Below are positions 1-5,344 of a DNA stretch of 5,344 nt, one piece after another (within the stretch, counting starts at the first letter, position 1; each line of letters opens with the position of its first letter). The translations under genes were made by a program, and so were the position numbers. The notes beneath the pieces are model-generated. The model worked only from the letters and a program-made list of their open reading frames with translations, had not been told where the DNA came from and did no database searches. Source of the stretch: Acidimicrobiia bacterium (GTDB lineage: Bacteria; Actinomycetota; Acidimicrobiia; Spongiisociales; UBA5794); contig JAOZMA010000170.1 in NCBI GenBank assembly GCA_029934555.1, positions 1 through 5,344 on the forward strand, read 5' to 3'.

Positions 1-267
1 GTCGACCACGGGGAGGACACGTGCTCGCTCTTCCGCGGCGTCGACCGGCGTCGACCCCGGTCTCGTCGACTCGCCACCCACATCGATGACGTCTGCACCG
101 AGGGCCGCGAGCTTGCGACCCCGGTCAACGGCTGCGTCGGGATCGAACCAGCGTCCACCGTCCGAGAACGAGTCGGGCGTGACGTTGAGGATTCCCATGA
201 CGAGCGTGTGATCGGCCGTCGTGAGGGATCGCGTTCTCAGATTCCAGGTGGTCGGTTCGAACGGCAC
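1..267 (-). CDS. folP: Dihydropteroate synthase, N-terminal part (runs off the window)
   Basis: FolP condenses 6-hydroxymethyl-dihydropterin diphosphate with p-aminobenzoate to give dihydropteroate, a cytoplasmic step of folate synthesis and the sulfonamide target. Only the first 89 residues are in the window. Two family signatures are visible: MGILNVTPDSFSDGG at residues 24-38 (first barrel strand and the mobile loop) and GADVIDVGGESTRPGS at 57-72. I chose the GTG at 267-265 as start. The frame upstream is closed at once by an in-frame TGA, which is the ftsH stop, and this start leaves a normal 23-residue lead into the first strand. The ATG at 198-196 would begin inside the catalytic strand and is unlikely. 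No clear Shine-Dalgarno precedes the GTG. It lies 3 bases after the ftsH stop in the same frame, so coupling to ftsH translation is likely. Family assignment is very secure; the exact start is less so. Confidence 0.95.
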   Translation of the reverse strand, partial: MPFEPTTWNLRTRSLTTADHTLVMGILNVTPDSFSDGGRWFDPDAAVDRGRKLAALGADVIDVGGESTRPGSTPVDAAEERARVLPVVD

Positions 268-270
268 GAG

Positions 271-2217
271 TCAGGAGCTGGCCTGGGATCCCGATTGGGC
301 TGCGGCGACGCCATCGCCGTTCCCGCCACTTGCCGGGTCCTTGAGACGTAGCCCGCCACTGTCGGTGTGCTCCCACTTCGGGACGTCGTGGAACACCGCT
401 ATGACGGCTTCCGCATCGAGGGTCTCGTACTCCAACAACTCTGCGGCGATCCGATCCAGGGCCGCACGGTGCGCCACGATGATCTGCATCGCCTCTTCGT
501 GGGCCTGGGTGATCAGTTTGCGAACCTCATCGTCGATGACCGCAGCAACCTCGTTGGAGAGATCCTGACCCTTCGTGTAATCACGACCGAGGAAGACCTC
601 GCCCTCGGTTTGCCCATACTTGAGTGGGCCGAGCCGGTCGCTCATCCCGTACTCCATGACCATCTTGCGTGCGATGGCGGTTGCCTTCTCGATGTCGTTG
701 GATGCGCCGGTGGAAGGATCGCCGAAGACGACCTCCTCCGCTGTGCGTCCACCGAGGGCGTATGCCAGTTGGTCGACGAGTTCGCTCTTCTTCTCGTAGT
801 GCTTGTCCTCGAGCGGTAGCGCCATCGTATAACCGCCGGCGCGACCGCGCGGGATGATCGTGACCTTGTGAATCGGGTCGAGCTTCGGGAGGGCGTACCC
901 CACGAGGGCGTGTCCGCCTTCGTGATATGCCGTAAGCTTCCGCTCCGCCTCCGACATGACGCGGCTCTTGCGCTCCGGACCTGCGATCACACGCTCGATT
1001 GCCTCCTCGAGCTCCGACTGCCCGATCTTGGTCTTGCTCCTTCGCGCGGCGAGGATCGCCGCCTCATTGACCAGGTTCGCGAGGTCGGCACCTGTGAAAC
1101 CCGGTGTCAGACGGGCAAGTGCGTTCATCTCGATGCCGTCCTCGAAGGGCTTCCCCTTGGCATGGACTTCCAGGATCTCCTCACGACCCCTGATGTCCGG
1201 TCGGTCGACGACGATCTGACGGTCGAAGCGCCCGGGGCGGAGCAAGGCAGGGTCGAGAATGTCGGGCCGGTTGGTCGAAGCCATGACGATGACACCGGCC
1301 TTGACGTCGAAACCGTCGAGTTCAACGAGAAGCTGGTTCAGCGTCTGCTCCCGTTCATCGTGCCCACCGCCGAGACCGGCTCCGCGGTGACGTCCGACAG
1401 CGTCGATCTCGTCGATGAAGACGATCGAAGGGGCGGTCGCCTTCGCCTGTTCGAACAGGTCCCGGACCCTGCTCGCTCCGACTCCCACGAACATCTCGAC
1501 GAACTCTGATCCGGAGATCGCGAAGAACGGAACGGCTGCCTCTCCGGCGACGGCTCGCGCCAGGAGTGTCTTGCCGGTTCCGGGTGGTCCATAGAGGAGC
1601 ACACCCTTGGGGATCTTTGCCCCCATGGCTCGGAACTTCTGAGGAGTCTCAAGGAACTCCTTGATCTCGTTGAGTTCTTCGATCGCCTCGTCAACCCCAG
1701 CGACGTCGTCGAACGTGACCTTCGGCGTGTCCTTCGTCACCTGTTTGGCCTTGGATTTGCCGAACTGCATGACGCGGTTTCCGCCGCCCTGGAGCTGGAA
1801 CATGATGAAGATGAACAACCCGAAGAGCAACAGATACGGGAAGACGTTGCCGAGGAACCACTGGAGCATGGACGGTTCCTGGTTGTCGGTGATGGTCTCC
1901 ATCCCGGCATCGAGGAGGGACTGAGTTATCTCCGGCGAGTACTCCGCCGGGTACTTCGTTACGAACTCGACGGGTTCGCCAGATTCGTCACCGTACGTCC
2001 CGGTCACCTCGTTCGAACGGTCCCGGATCGTGACCGGTTCGTCGATCTGCCCCGCGGCGACCTTGTCATTGAAGTCGTTGAGGCTGAGCTCCGTCGGCTG
2101 GTTCGATTGGTTGACGAACACGTTCACAGCCATCACGACGAGGAAGATCACCGCCAGGTAAATCAAGATGGTTCGTGCGGTGCGACTCACACTGCTCCTC
2201 AAGTCGTTGCCGAGCAT
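271..2217 (-). CDS. ftsH: ATP-dependent zinc metalloprotease FtsH
   Basis: FtsH is a membrane-anchored hexameric AAA+ protease that extracts and degrades misfolded membrane proteins and some short-lived cytosolic regulators. The 648 residues match the usual family length. Visible in order: membrane segment 1 (about 17-35), a roughly 85-residue extracytoplasmic domain, membrane segment 2 (about 121-142), Walker A GPPGTGKT (210-217), pore loop FVG (243-245), Walker B IVFIDEIDA (265-273), second region of homology ending in RPGRFDR (327-333) with arginine fingers R327 and R330, zinc site HEGGH (432-436), and the third zinc-ligand Asp in GASNDIE (about D508). The tail after about 615 is Gly/Ala/Ser-rich and looks disordered. 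HEGGH instead of the E. coli HEAGH is also seen in mycobacterial FtsH. The ATG at 2217 has no good Shine-Dalgarno. An in-frame GTG at 2190 (residue 10) is preceded by GAGGAG and is a serious alternative that leaves membrane segment 1 intact. I keep the longer form for coverage. Confidence 0.98.
   Translation of the reverse strand: MLGNDLRSSVSRTARTILIYLAVIFLVVMAVNVFVNQSNQPTELSLNDFNDKVAAGQIDEPVTIRDRSNEVTGTYGDESGEPVEFVTKYPAEYSPEITQSLLDAGMETITDNQEPSMLQWFLGNVFPYLLLFGLFIFIMFQLQGGGNRVMQFGKSKAKQVTKDTPKVTFDDVAGVDEAIEELNEIKEFLETPQKFRAMGAKIPKGVLLYGPPGTGKTLLARAVAGEAAVPFFAISGSEFVEMFVGVGASRVRDLFEQAKATAPSIVFIDEIDAVGRHRGAGLGGGHDEREQTLNQLLVELDGFDVKAGVIVMASTNRPDILDPALLRPGRFDRQIVVDRPDIRGREEILEVHAKGKPFEDGIEMNALARLTPGFTGADLANLVNEAAILAARRSKTKIGQSELEEAIERVIAGPERKSRVMSEAERKLTAYHEGGHALVGYALPKLDPIHKVTIIPRGRAGGYTMALPLEDKHYEKKSELVDQLAYALGGRTAEEVVFGDPSTGASNDIEKATAIARKMVMEYGMSDRLGPLKYGQTEGEVFLGRDYTKGQDLSNEVAAVIDDEVRKLITQAHEEAMQIIVAHRAALDRIAAELLEYETLDAEAVIAVFHDVPKWEHTDSGGLRLKDPASGGNGDGVAAAQSGSQASS
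2195..2200 (-). promoter_or_regulatory. Shine-Dalgarno GAGGAG before an alternative ftsH GTG start
   Basis: On the minus strand GAGGAG ends 4 bases before an in-frame GTG (2190-2188). It lies inside the first codons of the longer ftsH reading frame. It is the best ribosome-binding match near the ftsH 5' end, and the ATG at 2217 has nothing comparable. This favours a protein 9 residues shorter, beginning (M)SRTARTILIYL. The 4-base spacing is a little short, so the question stays open. Confidence 0.5.
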
Positions 2218-2275
2218 CGACAGCCCGTCTCTTCATGGTACGCCAGTGACACCGGTACGGGGAGCCCTGAGTCAG

Positions 2276-2306
2276 CAGACGCCAGACGCCAGACGCCAGT
2301 CGCCAG
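2276..2306. repeat. Short tandem repeat, period 7 (CAGACGC)
   Basis: On the plus strand CAGACGC occurs three times in a row (2276-2296), followed by a one-mismatch copy CAGTCGC (2297-2303) and a partial CAG. The trinucleotide pair CAGCAG flanks it on both sides (2273-2278 and 2304-2309). It lies in the hpt-ftsH gap, 59 bases or more upstream of the ftsH ATG, and probably within the ftsH leader or promoter region. No function is evident from sequence. Confidence 0.85.
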
Positions 2307-2320
2307 CAGGGTCTCGACTT

Positions 2321-2352
2321 GACTAGGGACTGGGGACTGGGGACTGGGGACT
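2321..2352. repeat. Short tandem repeat, period 7 (GACTGGG), with G-quadruplex motif
   Basis: On the plus strand the unit GACTAGG (2321-2327) is followed by three exact GACTGGG copies (2328-2348) and a partial GACT. From 2326 to 2349 this gives four runs of three or four G separated by ACT loops, which meets the standard G-quadruplex pattern. The G-rich strand is the template strand for the minus-strand genes, so mRNA from here would be C-rich (repeating AGTCCCC). The array begins 5 bases after the hpt stop codon. Confidence 0.9.
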
Positions 2353-2357
2353 CGAAA

Positions 2358-2879
2358 TCAGACTTCGTCTACTACTGCCACGTGGGGGAGGTTCCTGTAC
2401 TTGCCGTCGAAGTCGAGGCCGTAGCCGATCACGAACTCGGGGCCGATGTGGAAGCCCTCGTAGGCAACATGGAGCGGCGGGCGCTCAACACCGTCTTTGA
2501 TGAGCAACGCTGCGAGTTCTAGCGAGGCTGGATTCCGTACTCGCAGGTTCTTGATCAGATACTGGAGAGTGAGGCCGGTGTCCACGATGTCTTCGACGAT
2601 CAGGACGTGCCTCCCCTCGATCTCCTCGTCCAGGTCTTTGAGAATCCGTACGACACCGGAGGACTTCGTAGAGGCTCCATACGACGAGATCGCCATGAAA
2701 TCGAACTCGAGGGGCAACGCTATGTGCCGGGCAAGGTCGGCCATCACCACGAATGCACCCTTGAGGATCCCGACAAGCAGGAGGTCCTTCCCTTCATAGT
2801 CCCGCGTGATCTCGGCGCCCATCTCGGTGAGCTTGGCATCGATCTCCTCAGCGGACACGAGCGTTCTTCCGATCTTCAC
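2358..2879 (-). CDS. hpt: Hypoxanthine(-guanine) phosphoribosyltransferase
   Basis: The enzyme salvages hypoxanthine and guanine by transferring the phosphoribosyl group of PRPP to form IMP and GMP, in the cytosol. The 173 residues match the bacterial family. Visible motifs: the LKG diphosphate-binding loop (39-41), the flexible active-site loop around SSYGAS (65-70), the PRPP-binding motif VLIVEDIVDTGLTL (92-105) with the acidic pair E96-D97 and catalytic-base D100, a purine-contact lysine probably at K128, and the C-terminal block FVIGYGLDFDGKYRNLP (149-165). The GTG at 2879 is chosen as start because GGGAGAGAGG ends 6 bases upstream and it overlaps the tilS stop as GTGA. An ATG 39 codons further upstream (2996) would add a non-homologous tail lying wholly within tilS and is rejected. 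Coupling to tilS is likely. Hypoxanthine against guanine preference cannot be read from the sequence. Confidence 0.97.
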   Translation of the reverse strand: MKIGRTLVSAEEIDAKLTEMGAEITRDYEGKDLLLVGILKGAFVVMADLARHIALPLEFDFMAISSYGASTKSSGVVRILKDLDEEIEGRHVLIVEDIVDTGLTLQYLIKNLRVRNPASLELAALLIKDGVERPPLHVAYEGFHIGPEFVIGYGLDFDGKYRNLPHVAVVDEV

Positions 2880-4162
2880 GATCGACCTCTCTCCCTGGTG
2901 ACGGCAATCGCTTGGCTTGTCGTCGGTCTTGCCCACGGGGCAACTCGAATACCGACGATGGCAGCGATTCTGCCATCTGAAACGATCAGAGGCCAAGTGG
3001 ACCGATGACGGATCGCTATTTCGTGTTCCGAGAGAACGGTGCGGACGGTCTTCGATCCCGCTTCGATCTCGATCCGATCCCCTTCACCGGGGCAACGGAT
3101 CACTGCGTCCTCTCTCAGAATCGCCGCATCGACGAGGAGCGTGGAGCGACGATTGACAGCGACGTCGTCGACGAACTCGAACGTGATCGACGAACCACCG
3201 AACGTCATCGATGATGGAACGGAGATGATCTCCGGCTGTGGCGGCGCATGCCTGCCGGGGGCGATAGCAACGTATGGGCCCTCGCGGGTGACGACCACTG
3301 CATTCGTGAGTGTCGCCGTGTCCGTCTCTCCGTCGGCCACGCTGAGCACGGACATGACGTCTGATGCACTTCCGGCATAGGGAGCGAGCAGACGCCGAAG
3401 GACCATTCGAACGGCTCGCGATGCCACCGAGCGGTCGACCGTTGCCAGAACGGAAGAGGGGATCAGTACGGCGCCGTCATCATCGAGGAGGGGGATGTCG
3501 GCGGCGAGGCCCTCGATCATGCGGTCATCGGAAGCAGCCAGCGACCCTGCCCGGGCGAGGACCGTGCGAATCCCAGGCCGGTAGTCGCTTTCGAGATGGG
3601 GCAGGAGATCCAGCCGAATCCGGTTCCTGAGATATCTCGGATCCTCGTTGGAAGGATCGTCGAAGAACGGCAACGCGAGACTCTCGGCGACTTCCCGAAG
3701 ATCAGCCCGGGAGATTCCCATCAGAGGGCGCACTACTCCTGGCCGGCTGCGGAGCATCCCTGCGATCCCTGCGCTCCCCGAGCCCCGGAGCAGATTCATC
3801 AGGACGGTCTCAGCCTGATCGTCCTGCGTGTGGCCCGTAACGATGGTCTCAGCATCGTCCGCTTCGCCCTCGATAGCCTGCCACCGAGCACGACGAGCCC
3901 GGTCCTCCAGAGACGGTCCTTCGTCAACCGGGGCATCGACGATCGTGACGTCGATCCCGACGGCTCTCCCGAGATCCAACGCCGCCTCCTCGAGCTGAGC
4001 CGACCCGACAAGGCGATGTCGGACGAAGATCCCGCGAGTCTCGACGTGCTGTGACACCGCCCAGGCAACGACAGCGGAATCGGCGCCACCACCGAGTGCG
4101 ACGACCAGCGGGCCATCGGGCAAGCGCTCGAGCACCGCCGCCGAGAGCCGGTCGGGGTTCAT
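2876..4162 (-). CDS. tilS: tRNA(Ile)-lysidine synthase
   Basis: TilS uses ATP and lysine to convert C34 of the CAU-anticodon tRNA-Ile to lysidine, which changes its reading from AUG to AUA and its charging to isoleucine. The 428 residues include an N-terminal PP-loop ATPase domain (about 17-195), a middle substrate-binding region (about 235-300) and a C-terminal TilS_C-like domain (about 350-415, with IRCPGEGDR and a WPLIVSDGRIAAIVGIRV block). Motifs: PP-loop GGGADS (24-29), TGHTQDDQAET (109-119) and RNR (179-181). The PP-loop normally reads SGGxDS, so the first Ser is Gly here. The region usually holding a DH pair reads RHRLVGS (48-54). The ATG at 4162 overlaps the stop of the upstream gene as ATGA, with no Shine-Dalgarno nearby, so re-initiation is likely. 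The frame is open further upstream to 4696, but that stretch lies inside the DUF2342 gene and has no TilS character. Confidence 0.95.
   Translation of the reverse strand: MNPDRLSAAVLERLPDGPLVVALGGGADSAVVAWAVSQHVETRGIFVRHRLVGSAQLEEAALDLGRAVGIDVTIVDAPVDEGPSLEDRARRARWQAIEGEADDAETIVTGHTQDDQAETVLMNLLRGSGSAGIAGMLRSRPGVVRPLMGISRADLREVAESLALPFFDDPSNEDPRYLRNRIRLDLLPHLESDYRPGIRTVLARAGSLAASDDRMIEGLAADIPLLDDDGAVLIPSSVLATVDRSVASRAVRMVLRRLLAPYAGSASDVMSVLSVADGETDTATLTNAVVVTREGPYVAIAPGRHAPPQPEIISVPSSMTFGGSSITFEFVDDVAVNRRSTLLVDAAILREDAVIRCPGEGDRIEIEAGSKTVRTVLSEHEIAIRHRSTWPLIVSDGRIAAIVGIRVAPWARPTTSQAIAVTRERGRS
2886..2895 (-). promoter_or_regulatory. Ribosome-binding site deciding the hpt GTG start
   Basis: The purine tract GGGAGAGAGG on the minus strand ends 6 bases before the GTG at 2879-2877. 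It lies within the last codons of tilS. It is the strongest ribosome-binding match in the DUF2342-tilS-hpt cluster and supports the 173-residue Hpt over the longer ATG form. Confidence 0.75.
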
Positions 4163-5190
4163 GCGATTCGTTGCAGCCACCGCTCCGGACTCTCGATCTC
4201 GTCGAGCGTCGGCAGCGACTCCGGGCTCTCCCAAGCGTGATCGAGCGTCGCCCAATCTGCCCGTCGCTCGACCTCGCCGATGAAGGCTGCCCCCATCTCG
4301 TATTGGCGGAGTTTCATCTCGAGGCCGATCAGGCGCATCAGCATCGCCGTCCGCTTGTCGGCCCGGCGTGCTTTGAGGACCGAGGACATGCGCCCCTGGG
4401 TCACCAGCTCCCGTTCTCCGATTCGATCCATGACGACGTGGCCGTGCCCCTCGAGCAACGCCATGAGAGCCTGTACGCGGTCGACGATCTCGCGCTGCTC
4501 CGGAGTCGCGAAGAGGCCGAAGAGCCCTGCTTCGTCGATCAGCGGCAAGCCGTTGGCTGCAGCCTCTCTGATCTCGGTCGTCAACCGTTGGATGCGGCCG
4601 CTCTCCGGTTTGGTGGCTGCCACGAGTTCCTCGACGAGTCCCAGGAAGTAGTCGCGCAGCCACGGAACACCCATGAACTGCAGTCGGTGTGTGCACTCGT
4701 GGAGAGCCACCCAGAATCGGAACTCGTCGGGGCGGAACGCATGATCTCGTTCCATCTTGAGAAGATTCGGTCCGACGAAGAGCACCGTATCCCCGGTCTC
4801 ACCGTCGGCAGTCGGAAGGACAAGTTCGTACTGGCCCAGGACACGGCGAGACAGGAATCCAAGCACGGCGCCCATCTCGGCGCCCATGATCCGACCGGCG
4901 ACGGCTGTGCCGACGCCCGTCTGCGACCCGAGTCGCTCTTCCGCCGGGGCGAGCAGAAGCGAGAACGAAGCAACGTTGTTCTCAACCCAGCCCGACCGCC
5001 CGATAACGGCGACGTCGGGAGAGCCCGGCGCTTCAAGTCCCGTCTCCTCGGTCACGAGCGCAGATGCCCTGGCGACCAGTTCGGGCATGTCCCTCTCGAG
5101 TCGCGTCTGGTGGTAGGTGTCCTCAAGGGGATATCGCCCCGCAACGTTGGAAGCGACAGAAACAGCAAGCGGCCAATCGACATGTGACAT
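4159..5190 (-). CDS. DUF2342 / Zincin_2 family protein (zinc-dependent metalloprotease-like)
   Basis: This is a 343-residue soluble protein with no signal peptide or membrane segment. It matches what I recognise as the actinobacterial Zincin_2 (DUF2342) family, some members of which are labelled 'coenzyme F420 biosynthesis associated'. The N-terminus has the family-like DWPLAVSVASNVAG (5-18), followed by GWVENNVASF (67-76). The key motif is HECTH (164-168) in the setting WVALHECTHRLQF, an HExxH zinc site. A downstream helix LLEGHGHVVMD (245-255) may supply the third zinc ligand; E247, H249 and H251 are candidates (inference). The substrate is unknown. The same gene precedes tilS in mycobacteria (Rv3626c), and here its stop overlaps the tilS start by 4 bases. 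The ATG at 5190 has only AGGA one base upstream, which is too close for a normal Shine-Dalgarno, but no other ATG, GTG or TTG is nearby in frame. Family call is fairly secure; proteolytic activity is not established. Confidence 0.88.
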   Translation of the reverse strand: MSHVDWPLAVSVASNVAGRYPLEDTYHQTRLERDMPELVARASALVTEETGLEAPGSPDVAVIGRSGWVENNVASFSLLLAPAEERLGSQTGVGTAVAGRIMGAEMGAVLGFLSRRVLGQYELVLPTADGETGDTVLFVGPNLLKMERDHAFRPDEFRFWVALHECTHRLQFMGVPWLRDYFLGLVEELVAATKPESGRIQRLTTEIREAAANGLPLIDEAGLFGLFATPEQREIVDRVQALMALLEGHGHVVMDRIGERELVTQGRMSSVLKARRADKRTAMLMRLIGLEMKLRQYEMGAAFIGEVERRADWATLDHAWESPESLPTLDEIESPERWLQRIA

Positions 5191-5199
5191 GTCCTGGAG

Positions 5200-5225
5200 A
5201 GTAGAGCAGTAGCGCAGTAGAGCAG
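5200..5225. repeat. Short tandem repeat, period 8 (AGTAGAGC)
   Basis: On the plus strand AGTAGAGC (5200-5207), AGTAGCGC (5208-5215) and AGTAGAGC (5216-5223) are followed by a partial AG. The array ends 10 bases upstream of the DUF2342-family start codon, so it would lie in that gene's leader. It occupies the space where a Shine-Dalgarno would normally sit further out. No function is evident. Confidence 0.85.
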
Positions 5226-5233
5226 AACTCCCG

Positions 5234-5247
5234 GTCCCCTGTCCCCT
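5234..5247. repeat. Two tandem GTCCCCT heptamers overlapping a stop codon
   Basis: GTCCCCT occurs twice back to back on the plus strand, preceded by a weak copy ACTCCCG (5227-5233). The second copy overlaps the TAG stop codon (5248-5246) of the ABC transporter gene. On the coding strand it reads as G-rich AGGGGAC. The unit differs by one base from the GTCCCCA heptamer read on the opposite strand at 2321-2352. Two copies alone could be chance; the similarity to the other gap is what makes it notable. Confidence 0.6.
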
Positions 5248-5344
5248 ACTTGCTTGCTACCAACACCCACATTCTCTGGTACCGGGTAGATCGTTCCAGG
5301 AGGTCTTTGTGTGTTCCCCGATCGACGATCACTCCGTCTTCGAT
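5246..5344 (-). CDS. ABC transporter ATP-binding protein, C-terminal end (runs off the window)
   Basis: Only the last 32 codons are present, ending at the TAG 5248-5246. The translation begins IEDGVIVDRGTHKDLLERS and ends RMWVLVASK. The pattern [LIV]xDGxIVxxGTHxxLL, then an aromatic residue (Y22), R and W, is the typical end of an ABC nucleotide-binding domain just after the H-loop. It is typical of fused exporter-type (MsbA/multidrug-like) proteins in which the ATPase domain is at the C-terminus. Substrate and subunit partner cannot be told from this fragment. The same orientation and a 55-bp gap mean it could be co-transcribed with the DUF2342-tilS-hpt unit, but there is no stop/start overlap and no positive evidence for it. 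Confidence 0.87.
   Translation of the reverse strand: MEDGVIVDRGTHKDLLERSTRYQRMWVLVASK

Noticed and set aside
432..436. FtsH HEGGH (protein residues 432-436) as a defective zinc site
   Set aside because: The HExxH zinc ligands and catalytic Glu are intact, and HEGGH is known in other actinobacterial FtsH proteins; only the first variable position differs from E. coli.
868..1509. 213-codon plus-strand ORF opposite ftsH (and a similar one at 367-819)
   Set aside because: Same complementary-register shadow effect, lying over the most conserved AAA+ and protease motifs of FtsH on the other strand.
2276..2352. CRISPR array
   Set aside because: Units are 7 bp with no spacers; this is simple tandem repetition.
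2218..2357. Promoter or rho-independent terminator between hpt and ftsH
   Set aside because: I searched the minus strand for -35/-10 pairs and for a GC-rich hairpin followed by a T-run. TACCAT could be a -10 but has no matching -35, and no hairpin-plus-T-run is present. A promoter may exist but cannot be supported from sequence.
2880..2996. Longer hpt starting at ATG 2996
   Set aside because: The extra 39 residues lie inside tilS, are Arg/Cys-rich and unlike any Hpt N-terminus. The GTG at 2879 has a strong ribosome-binding site and the GTGA overlap.
2607..3008. Plus-strand ORF opposite hpt and the end of tilS (and a similar one at 3596-4054 opposite tilS)
   Set aside because: Complementary register to the real genes (hpt and tilS respectively) and no domain; the minus-strand genes have clear catalytic motifs.
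4163..4696. Longer tilS starting at ATG 4696
   Set aside because: The 178 additional residues overlap the DUF2342-family gene in another frame and are low-complexity Arg/Gly/Asp-rich; TilS homology begins just after the ATG at 4162.
4051..5187. 378-codon plus-strand ORF opposite the DUF2342-family gene
   Set aside because: Over the DUF2342-family gene its codons are exact reverse complements of that gene's codons. Stops in this register would need TTA, CTA or TCA in the real gene, which are rare in GC-rich DNA, so the frame stays open by default. The product is Arg/His/Pro-rich with no recognisable domain.

Overview
The window is a compact block of bacterial housekeeping genes, all read from the minus strand. 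The DNA is GC-rich (roughly 60% by eye). The order on the coding strand is: end of an ABC exporter ATPase, a DUF2342/zincin-like metalloprotease-family gene, tilS, hpt, ftsH, start of folP. The DUF2342-tilS-hpt-ftsH-folP order, and the presence of the DUF2342 family itself, point to an actinobacterium. Mycobacterium tuberculosis has the same set in the same order (Rv3626c, Rv3625c, Rv3624c, Rv3610c, with folE before folP1). The lineage here is probably not a mycobacterium: folP follows ftsH directly with no folE between, and TilS carries a C-terminal domain that the shorter mycobacterial protein lacks. An environmental lineage such as Acidimicrobiia is a guess, not shown by the sequence.

Layout from high to low coordinates (the direction of transcription): (1) 5246-5344, last 32 codons of an exporter-type ABC transporter. 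(2) 5191-5245, a 55-bp gap filled with 7- and 8-bp tandem repeats. (3) 4159-5190, 2876-4162 and 2358-2879, which are the DUF2342 gene, tilS and hpt. They are joined by two 4-bp stop/start overlaps, ATGA and GTGA, so they look like one translationally coupled unit. (4) 2218-2357, a 140-bp gap with two adjacent 7-bp-period repeats, one of which is a textbook G-quadruplex motif. (5) 271-2217, ftsH. (6) 1-267, the first 89 codons of folP, beginning 3 bases after the ftsH stop.

Together the genes cover tRNA-Ile2 anticodon modification (TilS), purine salvage (Hpt), membrane protein quality control (FtsH) and folate synthesis (FolP). The shared neighbourhood is a conserved chromosomal arrangement rather than a single pathway. 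tilS-hpt-ftsH is also a familiar trio in other Gram-positive bacteria.

I found no new defence, mobile or metabolic system. The least explained material is in the two intergenic gaps. Both carry a pair of adjacent micro-arrays, one of them built on a GTCCCC/GGGGAC core and lying against the stop codon of the gene upstream. The other points of interest are a Ser-to-Gly change in the TilS ATP-binding loop and an uncertain ftsH start. The long plus-strand ORFs are complementary-register shadows of the real genes.
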